NCBI RefSeq assembly: GCF_023065955.2
Contig: NW_026623056.1
Span: 84,195,256-84,259,255 of the forward strand
Direction: 5' to 3'
DNA length: 64,000 nt
DNA from: Ursus arctos
Taxonomy: Eukaryota > Chordata > Mammalia > Carnivora > Ursidae
Position numbers and translations under genes: made by a program. This document shows positions 1 through 10,550 of this stretch, in pieces. The notes beneath the pieces are model-generated. The model worked only from the letters and a program-made list of their open reading frames with translations, was not told the origin of the DNA and did no database searches. Each line of letters begins with the position of its first letter. The first letter of the stretch is position 1.

Positions 1-27
1 CACTGTGTCTGTGTCTGTATCTTTTTT

Positions 28-130
28 CCAGCTTTTGGAGGAATATAATTCACATATAACATTGTGTAAGTTTAGGGTGTACAAGGTATTGATTTGATAC
101 CCTTGCTGTTGCTCTCTCAATCTTTGATTA
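28..130 (-). repeat. Old LINE-1 3' end fragment
   Basis: The stretch reads as the complement of an L1 3' untranslated end: a run resembling 'aattcacatataacattgtg' followed by text about a line reading 'aaggtattgatttgatac'. This is typical of mid-age mammalian L1 tails. It is short and diverged, and the right edge is uncertain. Confidence 0.55.
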
Positions 131-1033
131 GATAGATCTGAAGACACTACTTTCCAACAAAGTCCATCTCACACTTCTGGGGCGTAGTGACCTGCTCTTT
201 CTAGAATGCCCGTTCACTGGCTCCCTGCCCTGCAGCCGGTGGGAGCTAGGCTTTGGGGACACAGGCTGACAATGCAGGGAGTGTCCCAGTGGCCAGTGCT
301 TCACTTGGGGTACCCCTGGCATTAACACTGGCATGTGGCTAGGGAGTGGGGGTGGGGGCTCCAGTTACAGTGAGGAAAGGGGGACCATTACAAAGGTGGT
401 TATTACAGAAGCTGAGTCAGGTCACCATAGAAAACCGTAAACCGTCCTCGTTCCCATTACATGCAGCACCATGCAGCCCTCCCTTTTGCTGCTAAAGACT
501 GTTGGCTCTGGGATGATTTGCAGAAAGATTCCTCTTATAATGCGACTTTCAACTCAGGTGGGAACAAGACGAGGGGTTCAAGGGCGCCTGCATGGTGGGT
601 CTCCACTGACTTTAGTTCATTAGTGGTTTTCCTCTGAGGGAGTCACCAGGCACAGTGGATTCTGCTTTGAGAGCTGGACTTTCCAAGGGCCCTGTTGCAG
701 GGGACAAAATTTCAGTCCCCCTTTTACTGTGACAACAAAAGAAGGCTCATCCCCTGCCCCGTGGAGACTCCCGAATTTGTGTCATCCCCACGTCTGAGCC
801 ACTCCCGGTATCTGACACATTCTCTTTCCTTTATTTCCAGAACATCCCCTTTGAAGCTCTAACCCTTCTTGGCATTGTTCTCTGTCTCCCAACTTCCCCC
901 AACCCCACCCTGTAGCACTGCACCTTGCTTAAAGCAAGGTCAAGAACAACTTCGAGGTGCCTCCCTTTTTATTTTAAATGCTCAAACTGGCCCCTCGTCC
1001 TCCTCACCCCACAAGCCCCCAGCAGAGCCCAAG
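131..1033. other. Unique sequence, no gene seen
   Basis: No recognisable gene or repeat. Short frames on both strands lack any familiar domain. The block is of moderate GC with one G-rich patch near 340-360. Confidence 0.45.
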
Positions 1034-1045
1034 CCACCCAGTGTT

Positions 1046-1227
1046 ATTTTTTAAAGATTTTATATATTTGCTTGGGAGAGAGAGAGCTCACACACGGAAG
1101 GAGAGGGAGAAGCAGACTCCCCGCTGATCAGGGAGCCCGACATTGATGTTGGGCTCAATCCCAGGACCCCAAGATCGTGACCTGAGCTGAAGGCAGACGC
1201 TTAACTGACTGAGCCCCCCAGGCGCCC
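1046..1227 (-). mobile_element. CAN-SINE (tRNA-Lys derived), minus strand
   Basis: On the plus strand it opens with a T-rich tail and 'aaagatttta', passes through the purine-rich middle and closes with the complement of the tRNA-like head ('ccccaggcgcccc'). A perfect 12-bp target-site duplication, ccacccagtgtt, lies at 1034-1045 and 1228-1239. The direct repeats fix the boundaries and show retrotransposition. Confidence 0.93.
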
Positions 1228-1257
1228 CCACCCAGTGTTTGTCATTCGTCATTTACC

Positions 1258-1415
1258 TTTTGCTTAATGACACCAGCTAACATTTGTTGAGCTTAGACTC
1301 TGTTTCCAGCACATGCACTACTTAGGTCAATTCTGACAGCAGCCCAGTGCAGTAGGTGCTTCAATAAACCCAACTGTTGAGATGAGAAAATTGACTCCTG
1401 GCAAGAGCCTTAAGC
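1258..1415 (-). repeat. MIR fragment
   Basis: Contains the complement of the MIR core and tail: 'gctaacatttgttgagc' near the left, then 'gagatgagaaaattgactcc' before 'gccttaag'. Diverged, as expected for a pre-placental SINE. Confidence 0.65.
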
Positions 1416-1774
1416 CTGAGGCCCTGTGTGGAAGGAAGGCGGAAGAGCTGGCAGCCAAGGCCACCTGGCACTCCGTCTGAGTGGCAAGTCACAGCACCAG
1501 TGCTGGGGTTGGGTCCTCTGAGGAGCCTGCATCAAAATTTTTAAAAAATTCCAATCCTACCATTCAGCCTTTGGGGTGGTTTTTACCATCCTTCAAGGCC
1601 CTTCTGCCTACAGGACAGACCGCTGTGGAGCTCCCTGGTGCTGGCGACTAGGGCAACCTCACGAAGCCCCCTGTTCTCACCAGTACGTGGCCCAAGGAAT
1701 AAAACAGAATCAAAGACTAAGACATCTACATAGATGTCACATTTAATCCTCAGTTGGGTAATTTTATTATTAGT
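1416..1774. other. Unique sequence, no gene seen
   Basis: I see no coding signal, RNA gene or clear repeat in this stretch. Confidence 0.45.
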
Positions 1775-2405
1775 CCCATTAAATTTTTTTAATCAAAGTG
1801 AAATTCATACAACATAAAATTAGCCATTTGAGAATGAACATTTCAGTGGCATTTAGTACATCCAGTGTTATGTAACCACCACCTCCGTTTCTTTCCAAAA
1901 CATTTTCACCACCCCCAGAAAAAAACCCAGACTCATTTAAGCGAGAGATACCTCAGCCCCTGGCAATCACCAACCACTTCCTGTCTCTATAGATTCACCT
2001 CTACTGAATACATCACATAAATGCAATTAGGAGCTCCAGTGGCGCAATCACATAAATGCAATCATACAACAATGCGGTCTTTCGCATCTGTCTTCTTTCA
2101 CTTAGCATCATGTTTTCTAGGTTCATCCTTGTCGTAGGGCGTATCAGTACTTTGGTCTTTTTTAGGGCCGAGTAGTATTCCGCGGTATGCGTCCCCACCT
2201 GCTGTTTATGCATTCATCCACTGACGGACACTTGGGTTGTTCCGCCTTGCGGCTACTGTGAATAGTGCTGCTATGAAATGTATCTGTTCGAGTACCTGTT
2301 TTTAGTTCTTTTCAGTGTATACCTGGGAGTGGAATATGGAATAGCTGGGTCATATAGTAATTTGTTATTTAACTTCTTGAGGAACCTATCCGAGCCGTTT
2401 TAAAA
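1775..2405 (-). repeat. Old LINE-1 3' region
   Basis: Reads as the complement of an L1 3' end: 'aaattcatacaacataaaattagcc', 'gtaaccaccacc', 'ttcacttagcatcatg', 'gagtagtattccgcggta' and 'gaatagtgctgctatgaa' are in the usual order. It hosts a small insertion at 2028-2046 (see separate entry). Age is old because every segment is diverged. Confidence 0.85.
2028..2046 (+). other. Micro-retroinsertion of a tRNA-Ile(UAU) 5' fragment
   Basis: Nineteen inserted bases sit between two perfect copies of atcacataaatgcaat (2012-2027 and 2047-2062). Bases 2033-2049, GCTCCAGTGGCGCAATC, equal the first 17 nucleotides of mature mammalian tRNA-Ile(UAU) as I recall it; the last three overlap the duplicated target. 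Five extra bases (tagga) precede the tRNA start. There is no A-tail. The host is an old L1, so the event is younger than that L1. Confidence 0.65.
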
Positions 2406-2409
2406 GCAA

Positions 2410-2512
2410 GGAATCAGGCTGAGCGAAATGAGTTGTCCAAGGTCATGTGACTAGAAATGACAGAACCAGCACTAGGACCCAGGAGCTCACACCGCGGTCA
2501 TGCTAAAGAGGG
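2410..2512 (-). repeat. MIR fragment
   Basis: Shows the complement of the MIR conserved core: 'gttgtccaaggtcatgtgac' then 'cagaaccagcactaggaccc'. Short and diverged. Confidence 0.6.
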
Positions 2513-3089
2513 ACCTGCAGACTGCAGGGGGCATCATTCATTCACTCACCAGACCTTCATCCTGAGCCAGAACGAGCCTTTGTGGCAGATTTAACAATAA
2601 GTTCCAGAAAGGAGCTTCCTAATGCCAGAAACTTCAGGAGCAAACAAAACAAGGGTAGTATTTTTAATCATAAATCAACATGACCAGCTCACACATACAT
2701 TCCATTAAGCCGACAATCTGTTGGAGCACAGTGATGTTCTCGCACATCTTGCTGCATATTTTAATGTCAGTGTGGGGAGTTCATGCCGATCCTCCAACTG
2801 ACCTAAGAGGTCCTGCTCTCCCTATTTCTAATTGTCTTTCACTGCATTTCTTCATTGACCCTGGGGATGGGCCATTGCATGCTCAAAGGGTTAAATACCA
2901 GCGTCTGGAAGAAAGACTTTAAAGGGAAGGGGAAGGAGTGAGGATGGGGGAGGCAGCAGGATTTAGCACTGGGAATCTTATTTTCCTGTGGTTTCCAGGG
3001 GAATTTTACTACAAAGAGGCAAATTCTAATGTCTACCCCTGACTGTTCCCAGCTCACTGGAGCATTTTCTGTGTAGAAAGGTGACATCC
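2513..3089. other. Unique sequence, no gene seen
   Basis: No gene, RNA or repeat recognised. Short overlapping frames on both strands around 2680-3087 have no known domain and no splice or promoter context. Confidence 0.4.
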
Positions 3090-3429
3090 AAAGGCTTCAG
3101 CTGAGCTGGCTTTGATAACAGGCTTGGGCTCCTCTGGCCCCCACCCTCCCTGGCCTCCCGTCCCTGGCCCCGCTGGCCTGATTAATCAGAACCCTGCCAA
3201 GCCCACTGAGGAGGGCTCCCTGGCTAATCTAATCTCCGTCCCCACACGGGACAGACACCCCCGCTCGGCCAATGAGACGCGATTGTGCAAGCTCCGCTGG
3301 CCGATGGAAAATTCCATGCGCCGGCGGCTGCGGCGGCCCCTGGCGGCGTCGCGCGCTCCGCATTCCGCAGCGGTCCCCTAGCCGGTCCCGGAGCCGGTCC
3401 GCCCGGCTTCCAGGCGCTTTTCCCGAGTC
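3090..3429. promoter_or_regulatory. Small CpG-rich block, candidate regulatory element
   Basis: GC content and CpG count rise sharply at about 3230-3420, including a cluster near 3318-3360 with repeated GCG steps. Just upstream are a 12-bp palindrome CTGATTAATCAG (3178-3189), paired TAATCT motifs near 3225-3234 and a CCAAT box near 3268. It could be a minor promoter or an enhancer core; no exon is evident. Confidence 0.4.
3178..3189. promoter_or_regulatory. Palindromic homeodomain-type site
   Basis: CTGATTAATCAG is its own reverse complement. The TGATTAAT core matches the kind of site bound by PBX/HOX or other homeodomain dimers. It lies in GC-rich surroundings, where such an AT core is not expected by composition. 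Function is inferred. Confidence 0.35.
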
Positions 3430-3579
3430 ACCTTTGAGAAGCTGTTTTTTTTTGTTTGTTTTGTTTTTTGTTTTTGTTTTTTGTCTTGTTCTCCCCACCC
3501 TTCTGGGAGGAAAGCTTTCAGCAAATGCAAGAAAAGCTGGTGATGCCAGTATCATGGTGGGGCTAGGGTGGGGGATGCA

Positions 3580-3581
<2 letters not shown>

Positions 3582-3660
<79 letters not shown>

Positions 3661-3675
3661 CGACAGACAGACAGA
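3582..3675 (+). repeat. Compound microsatellite (TG)n(GA)n(CAGA)n
   Basis: About 42 bp of TG, then about 26 bp of GA, then CAGA/CCGA tetranucleotides. Open frames across it are artefacts of the repeat. Likely length-polymorphic. Confidence 0.97.
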
Positions 3676-4559
3676 AGGCACCGTCCTCAGCCCCCATCTT
3701 GCGCAAGCAAGCTGTTAAGTCCTGTCTGGAATTGTCCCCCAAGTTCCTCTGCCGGGCTTTGCAACTCCGTACGTGTAGGGAGAATGAATGAACCGGGCAT
3801 CTTTCTAGATCTACCCATCCAAGGACTACCGTGACCTTTCAGAAGTGGCTGGTGGGTCCTAGAGAGCCAAAGATCAGGACTTAGCAAAGGTAGATTTATA
3901 TCGAAGGTGAGGAGGGAGATGGAGAGCAGACAAACCCCATGCAGTAGGATCAGTGCCATAATCCAGAGACGCACAAAAAATTCCAGGGCCACAAAGAAGG
4001 GACATGTTGCTCAGTTGGCCAGTGCGGAGGAGGAGGGGATGCAGATCCCAGATACAAGGAGTGGAGTTAGCCAGACAAGGAAGGGGGCGGCGCCGTGGCG
4101 GGAGGCTGCTGGGCAGGCGGCTGCATTTCCATGAAGCTGGGCTGTGTTACCAGATCCCTATCTTTCTTAACTCCACGTGAATTATTACAATAAATCCACG
4201 TTGTTCAGGGGATCCAGGCCTGTGTCTGCTCCTTGCAATGTGAAAGAACCTAGTGAACAGAGTCCAAAAATTAGAATGCAACCTTGCCCGAGAGCTGGTT
4301 CTGCCAAAAGACAATCACAATAGCTTCTTCTTGCATTGGAAGGGAGGAGGGGGACAATGGGCCCGGAGCTATCTAGGAGGAAGGAAAGAGAAGGAAAGGG
4401 GAAAATGCAGGTTTTTCTTCTTAAAGGGGAGTATGAACCAGGAAACAGAAAGAAGGGGCCATCCGCATTCCACAAGCCTGAGGTGGGTGAACCAAGCCAA
4501 GCATAGGGAGACAGAAAAGCTGGGTGCTCTGTTCTACCAGGGACCAGCGGAAGGTCCTG
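3676..4559. other. Unique sequence, no gene seen
   Basis: Nothing recognised. A 170-residue minus-strand frame (4185-4697) spans part of this block but has no known domain and runs into a MIR relic. Confidence 0.4.
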
Positions 4560-4672
4560 GAAATTCTGAGTCTTAGTGTTCACCTCTGCAAAATCAGGAT
4601 AATAAGAGTTCCTGAAACTAAAACAAAATGAAATGGTATCTATGAAACTGCTTGTAAGGAAATATATGGAAG
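4560..4672 (+). repeat. MIR fragment
   Basis: 'cacctctgcaaaatcaggat' followed by 'aataagagttcctgaaac' matches the right part of a MIR read in the sense direction. Diverged. Confidence 0.45.
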
Positions 4673-4770
4673 TGTTTTTACCCACATAGGCAAACAATGT
4701 ATAATCTATGTCTTTTCGGTTGAATTAACTTTGACAAAGAACCATGGCTAAATTAATGGATCAGTACATA

Positions 4771-5400
4771 TATTAATGTTTTCAGTAAATATCTACTGAG
4801 CACCTAATATGTTCCAGGCATTGCTCTATGCCTGGGGAGACAGCACTGAACAAAACAGCAACCTCTGCTCTTGGGAAGCTCATGCTGTCATGGGAAACAC
4901 AGGGAATAAGACAGATAAAGCTATAGAATATCTGAGGTGGTGATAAGTGGCTAGCAGGAAAGAGGGGTAGGGACATGGAAGGTAGTGGAGTGATTTCATT
5001 TTATTTTGGGGGGAAAAGTGCACAAAGTGGGCACATGCATGCGGAGGGAGGGGTGGGAAGGGGCAGAGGGAGAGAGAATCTTAAGCAGACTCCCCACTGA
5101 GCACGGAGTCCCACGGGGAGGGGGGGGGCGGCTCTGTCTTACGACCCTGAGATCATGATCTGAGCCAAAATCCAGAGTCAGATGCCTCACCCACTGAGCC
5201 ATCCAGGTGCCCCGGGGAGTGATTTTGGGATGGGGTGAGTAGGGAAGGCCTCTTTGAAAAGGTCATCTTTGAGCAGAGACCTGACAAAGAGGTGAGGGGG
5301 TAAGCCCTATGGATTTCTGGGGGAAGAACGGTCCAGGTTTGGCGGGGGGAGCCAGCCAGTGCAATGGACCCTCCCAGCTGGAGGAAACCGAAGGCAGGCA
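4771..5400 (-). repeat. L2 3' end, split by a SINE
   Basis: Reads as the complement of an L2 tail: 'ctactgagcacctaatatg', 'ttccaggcattgctc', then beyond the SINE 'agggaaggcctctttgaaaa' and 'gagcagagacctgac'. The two halves join in the correct L2 order when the SINE at 4997-5215 is removed. Confidence 0.75.
4997..5215 (-). mobile_element. CAN-SINE, minus strand, inside L2
   Basis: Ends in the complement of the tRNA-like head ('gagccatccaggtgcccc'). Direct repeats ggagtgattt at 4987-4996 and 5216-5225 flank it. The T-rich end is degenerate and the body carries a G-run near 5120, so it is an older copy. Confidence 0.88.
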
Positions 5401-6539
5401 CTGTCCCTGGAGGGGGAGGGGGTGACGGGGACAAGGTGAGTGTTGGGACAGCCAATGGACAGCGGGGCTGAAGATTCCCCCTTGGGATGCAGGGGGGCTC
5501 CGGAGAACACAAGGGAGTATAAAGCAGACCTTGCTCTGTTGGGGGCCACAGTCTTGTCGAAAATGCAGTGGAGCTGCAAAAACAATTTGCGACCAGGATG
5601 AAACAGTTTCTAACACTTGCCGAATTGTGCAGATGGGCCTCAAAAGAAGGAAGAGACTGGGAGCTTTGGGAACCCCACAGGTACCCTGACATTGCGATGG
5701 GATCATAGTAGGTGCTTGTGGACCACGGGAGCCCGAAGTTGAGAAGCAGAGAGAGCTCTGTGGCTCACCGTCCCCTCTCGGGTGGGGGTGGCTGGCGGCT
5801 GCTGGCAGCCACTCACAGCACGTGGGCCAGTGTGGCCAGACCAGGGCTGGGGCTGCTGGGGAGGGTCCTCTAGCCACACGGTGATAAAAGGCCTGTGAAG
5901 AAGGAAATGACCATGCCGGTTGCTGGATGGAATGTTTCCCCTGGTGAAATCACAAAATCAGTCAGGTGTCTGGGCCTCAGCCTCACTTCTTTACTGGGTC
6001 GGTCCAAGGTCCTGGGGTCAGCGCCGGGCGGAGGAGGCTTCCTCCGACAAGCCAGCCTCCTTTCCACGTCTCTGACTCTCTGCTTTTGTAATCCTGTCTG
6101 AGGTGTCTCGCCAGGCGTCTTGTCAGGGTTAGAGGAGTTTGCTGAAGTTGGTTCAGAGGACACCACAGTGCCTTGCTACTCAGAGCCCTTTGCAGGGCTG
6201 GCCGGCTGGCCCAGGGCTGGCTCTCAGCAGCTCTAGAATGCAGCAGTAGTGGCCCCTCAGAGGCCCCCCGGGCACCTGCCTCCTCACCTGGGGGCCAAGG
6301 GCTCCATTCTGACATCACAGGACTCCTCACCGCAGAGTCTCCCAGCCCTGTGCTTCCAGCTCTAGAATCACCCTTGACCTCCCTGGACAGGCCTGAGCAA
6401 GTCCTAAAACCTTCCGGGCCTCAGCTACACCCACCCCCACTCTGTGAAACCAAGACAGCCAAGTGCTTGTTCCTCCGCTTGGCCCCGTGGGAGCCAGGTT
6501 GCTCTGGGGACGAAAGGGGGGGGGGGCATCGTCCTATGC
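5401..6539. other. Unique, GC-rich sequence, no gene seen
   Basis: Overlapping frames of up to 204 residues occur on the minus strand at 5263-5877 but are low in familiar motifs, overlap each other in three frames and start inside an L2 relic, so I do not call them. A weak MIR-like stretch may lie near 6380-6450. Confidence 0.4.
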
Positions 6540-6726
6540 TTCCTTCTCATAGCTAAACATTTATTCACTTAAGTTTTTGAGTAAGTCATATATCATATGA
6601 TTCAAAAAAACAACAATTATAAAACATTACATAGTGGAAAGTACCTTTTCCCATCAGCCCATTTCCTATCCCTCACCTCAAAAAGGTAAGCTCTGTTATT
6701 AATTTATCTCTAGAGCTGCTTCTGCT

Positions 6727-6778
<52 letters not shown>

Positions 6779-6782
6779 TTTT
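6727..6782 (+). repeat. (TTTC)n microsatellite
   Basis: About thirteen near-perfect TTTC units ending in a T-run, inside the old L1 3' region. Confidence 0.96.
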
Positions 6783-7533
6783 TGTTTTGCACATACAAGC
6801 AAATTGAATATATATTCTCCCACTTCCAACTCTTTCTACTTGCTCGGTGGTATACGACCTGCTGTTCTGTACCTTAACTGTGTCTTAGAGATCTTTCCAT
6901 CACGGTACCTAAAGCATGTCATTTTTCTCCTTTACCGATGCTTACTCACTATGCAAAAGGCGCCTGAACAGTCTCCTGTATATGGACCTTTCAGTTGTTT
7001 GCAATCTTTTGCTTTCAAACAAAGCTGCCATGAGTAACTGCAACTCACATAGCATATGATTATGTTTATGCAGAAGGTAAATTCCTAGAAGTAAAATGGC
7101 CGAGTCAAAGGGTAAATGCATCTCTAATGTGGACAGATGTTGCCAGATTACCCTCTGCAGGGGGTGTGCCAATGTCTGTTCCCAGTAACAGCCCAGGAGA
7201 CAGAGCACCTGTGTCTCCAGAGCTCCCCAACCGAATATGTTTTCAAGCTTTTGGATTTTTGCCATTTCTGATAAATTTTTTAAAAAATCAGTATGTCTTT
7301 AATATGTATAATTCTTGTTATGATTGACATTGAGCCTATTTTCATGTTTTAGGAACCAAGTGTATTTCCTGCAAACTCTTCATCATTTCCATGCCCATTT
7401 TGCTATTGGTTTGTTGGTCTTTGTCTCATCAACGTGCAGGAGCTCCTTATGTACTGGGGAAGTAAACCCTCTCTGGTATGACTTACTCATATTTCTCACT
7501 TTGTCATTTACTTATTGACTTTGCTTAGGGTGT

Positions 7534-7674
7534 TTGTTTGTTTGTTTTGTTCTGTTTTTAAGTAGGCACCACAGTGCGGAGCCCAACGTGGGGCTTGAAC
7601 TCAAGACCCTGAGACCAAGACCTGAGCCGAGAACAAGGGCCGGGCTCCTAACCCACTGAGCCACCCAGGTGCCC
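7534..7674 (-). mobile_element. Short CAN-SINE, minus strand
   Basis: Begins with a T/G-rich tail and ends with 'actgagccacccaggtgccc', the complement of the tRNA-like head. The purine-rich middle is missing, giving a short type. Diverged flanking repeats 'gcttagggtgttt' and 'gctttgggtggttt' are compatible with a target duplication. Confidence 0.8.
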
Positions 7675-7919
7675 CTGCTTTGGGTGGTTTTAAAAATTTG
7701 TTAGCTTTCTGCCATGTGGAAGTTTTTGATTTTCATGTAGTTGAAATTGTCAACCATTTGTTTCATGGCTTCTAGATTTTGAGTCATAGTTACAAGACTT
7801 TCCTCATCTCCCATTTTTGTTTTGTTTTTTATGTTTTAAATTTTTATATTTAAAGTTTATGCAGTTGGAATTTATTCTAGCATAGATGTGAAGTCTATAT
7901 ACAAAATATTTGTTATCAG

Positions 7920-8114
7920 GGCGCCTGGGTGGCTCAGTTGGTTAAGCATCTGACTTTAGCTCAGGTCATGATCTCAGGGTCCTGGAATCGAGCCCCATGT
8001 CGGGCTCCCTGAGAGCAGGGAGTCTGCTTGTTCCCCTTGCTCTCCTGCAACCCCCAGCCCCACTCATTCTCTTTCTTTCTCTCAAATAAATAAATAAATA
8101 AAATTTTCAACATG
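7920..8114 (+). mobile_element. CAN-SINE, plus strand
   Basis: Starts 'gcgcctgggtggctcagttg', the tRNA-Lys-like head with the A box, and ends with AAATAAATAAATAAA. Target duplication tttgttatcag at 7909-7919 and 8115-8125 lies within the old minus-strand L1. Confidence 0.95.
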
Positions 8115-9369
8115 TTTGTTATCAGCACCACTTACCAACTGGTCCATCTTTCCCCCATGTATTTGAGATGTCATCTTTATCTTAAAATTTCTGTATGTAT
8201 TTGGATATTTTTTAGGCTTTTCAATTCTGTGCCATATGTCAGTCTGATTAGTCATATTCCACAAATTATTGAAGATTTTAAGTGCATTTAAATATATAAT
8301 GTAGCTATTCCTCATTTATTTTCTTTATCAAAATTACTTGGGTTACTCTTATTTATTTGTTCATTTGAAAGTTAAAATCACCTTTAATAGATAAAAATTT
8401 ATTTTTATATTTTTACTGGAATAATATTTGTAAATTAACACTTGTAAGTTGAGGGAAATTGACATAAGGCAAAATCTTCCTGTCTAAGGACATGGTATGT
8501 CTTTTAATCTAATCAAGTCTTGTACTTTCTCTCTCTCCCTCTCTCTTATTTTTTGTTCACTTATGAGTGTTTAAAATATTATGTAGGCCTTGCCTGTATC
8601 CTGTTAAGCTTCCTTTTAATGACTTTATCTTTTTTTTTTATTGTAAATGAGGTATTTTCTTACATTATATTGCCTGATTTGTTTGTATGAAGAGAAGCTA
8701 TTGATTTTGGTAGATTAATTTTATATATCCTACTATCCTACTCTATTCTGTTACTGATTATAGTAGTTTCCACTTATTTCTCTTGGGGTTTCAAAGAATA
8801 AAACAAATCCCCTAGAAAGAGTGGTAGTTTTACCTCTTTTTGCTCAATTTTTATACTTTCAATTGTGTTCTTTTTCTAGTCGTGTTGGCTAGTACCTCTA
8901 GTGCAAAATTAAATAATAGTGTGATAGTGAGCAAACACTTGTCTTATTCCTGACTTAAGGGGGAAAGCTTCTAGTATTTCTTGATTGAGTGTGCTTTTGG
9001 TTTTGAGGTTCAGATATATATTTAAAGGGTATCTATTCCCGTGTTATTGCCTTTGAAAAATAAAGGATGAATTGTCAAATTTTGTCAAATTCTATTTGAA
9101 CATGTGAAGGTGACTACATAATTTTCTCCTTAGAATTAAGTGGATTTCCTAATACTGAATCATCTGCATTCTTGGAATAAGCCCCATTTGGTCCTGGTGT
9201 GCATTACTATGTTCACTTGCTGATAAATTCTGTTTGGTGGTGTATTTGTTAACATTTTAGTTGATAGTGAAAGTGCACAAAACTTAAGTATATAAGTAGA
9301 TGAGTTTATGCATGTGCGTATGTATGTGGGTATATATGTATATATGCAATATATGCATAAGAACCTGCA

Positions 9370-9925
9370 CATACAACTATGAAAAGCTAATAGATGAGAA
9401 AAATGGAATAGAAAACATACATGATTAATCCTCAAAAAGGCAGAAAATGAGGAACAAAGGAATAGAACAGATGGAACAAATAAAAACCAAATAGCAACGT
9501 GGTAGGATTTCATGCAACTATATTGGTAATTAGTTGAAATGTAAATGTAACACACTCCAATTAAAAGAATAAAGCAGTCAGACTAAATAAAAAGAGTTGA
9601 GACCCAGGCATAGACTGTTTACAGTGAGCACAAATCAAATGTAAGGGCAAGGTTGAAGATGAAAGGGGAGGATGACAAAGTTGTACCACACAGTACTAGC
9701 AAACAGAAATTTGGCTGACTTAATAACAGACTAACTATACTTTAAAGCAAGAAGTATTACTAGAGTGAGAAGGAAATGTTTCATGATGATAAAAAGGTCA
9801 ATTCAACAAGAAAACTCAAGAATCTAAAGTTTGTATGTCCTTGATAACATGATTTCAAAATAGAAATGAACAGAATTAAAGAAATAAATCAACAACCAGA
9901 GCTGAGAATTAATCATGTATTTTCC
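9370..9925 (+). repeat. LINE-1 ORF2 endonuclease region, inverted relative to its neighbour
   Basis: Plus-strand text such as 'aacacactccaattaaaag' and 'gatgataaaaaggtcaattc' corresponds to the 5' endonuclease part of L1 ORF2. All frames are broken. It abuts the minus-strand L1 at 6540-9265, so the two pieces lie head to head; twin priming would produce this (see findings). About 100 bp between them is unassigned, AT-rich sequence. Confidence 0.7.
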
Positions 9926-9954
9926 TATTACATTTTCTCATCTGTTAGCTTTTT

Positions 9955-10083
9955 TTTTTTTAAGTTTTTATTTATTCACTTAAGTAATCTCTATGCCCAA
10001 TATGAGGCTTGAACTCACAACTCCTGAGATTAAGAGTTGTATGCTCTTTTGCCAACTGAGCCAGCCAGGCACCCCATCGTCCA
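9955..10083 (-). mobile_element. Short CAN-SINE, minus strand
   Basis: T-tail, then the complement of a tRNA-like unit ending 'ccagccaggcacccc'. Flanking repeats ttagcttttt at 9945-9954 and 10084-10093. Lacks the purine-rich middle of longer copies. Confidence 0.85.
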
Positions 10084-10179
10084 TTAGCTTTTTAATTATA
10101 CTTCTTTGGGGCGTGATTGCCCTAAATATTTCACTATGCATCTCTGACTTATTATCTTTGACCTTAAATTGGTATTTTT

Positions 10180-10340
10180 TTAAGAGAGGAAGGGGCCAAG
10201 GGAGGGACAAAGAGAGAATCTTAAGCAGGCTCCATGCCCATCATGGAGCCCTATGTGGGGCCCAATCTCACAACCCTGAGATCATGTCCTGAACTGAAAT
10301 CAAGAGTTGGACGCTTAACTGACTGAGCCACCCAGACACT
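10180..10340 (-). mobile_element. CAN-SINE, minus strand
   Basis: Ends with the complement of the head ('gactgagccacccagacact'). A 17-bp target duplication with one mismatch, cttaaattggtattttt, lies at 10163-10179 and 10341-10357. Confidence 0.92.
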
Positions 10341-10550
10341 CTTAAATTGGTACTTTTATCTCTTAATTAATAATGCAGTAATCTTACAACAGTTTAAGGC
10401 CATTTACTCTATCCCACACTTTGGGGTATTATTGTATAATTTTACCTCTACATATGTTGTAAAGCTCACAAGACATTCTTATTATTTTGGCTTCAAACAG
10501 AAAATATTCTTTTCTCTTTTCCCATGTATTTATTCTTTCCACTGTTCTTT

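Larger units (their letters stand above)
6540..9265 (-). repeat. Long old LINE-1: 3' UTR to reverse-transcriptase region
   Basis: Read on the minus strand this follows L1 order from the reverse-transcriptase part of ORF2 (near 8880-9220: text such as 'cttattcctgacttaagggg', 'ttggaataagccccatttgg') to the 3' UTR (near 7040-7160: 'attcctagaagtaaaatggc', 'ttgccagattaccctctgc'). It is broken by SINEs at 7534-7674 and 7920-8114 and by a TTTC microsatellite. No frame is open. An old, L1ME-like copy. Confidence 0.82.

Noticed and set aside
5263..5877. 204-residue minus-strand frame
   Set aside because: It runs into an L2 relic, overlaps two other frames and carries no domain.
7920..7960. tRNA gene
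   Set aside because: The A-box-like text is the tRNA-derived head of a SINE; no cloverleaf or complete tRNA is present. The same holds for the other SINE heads.
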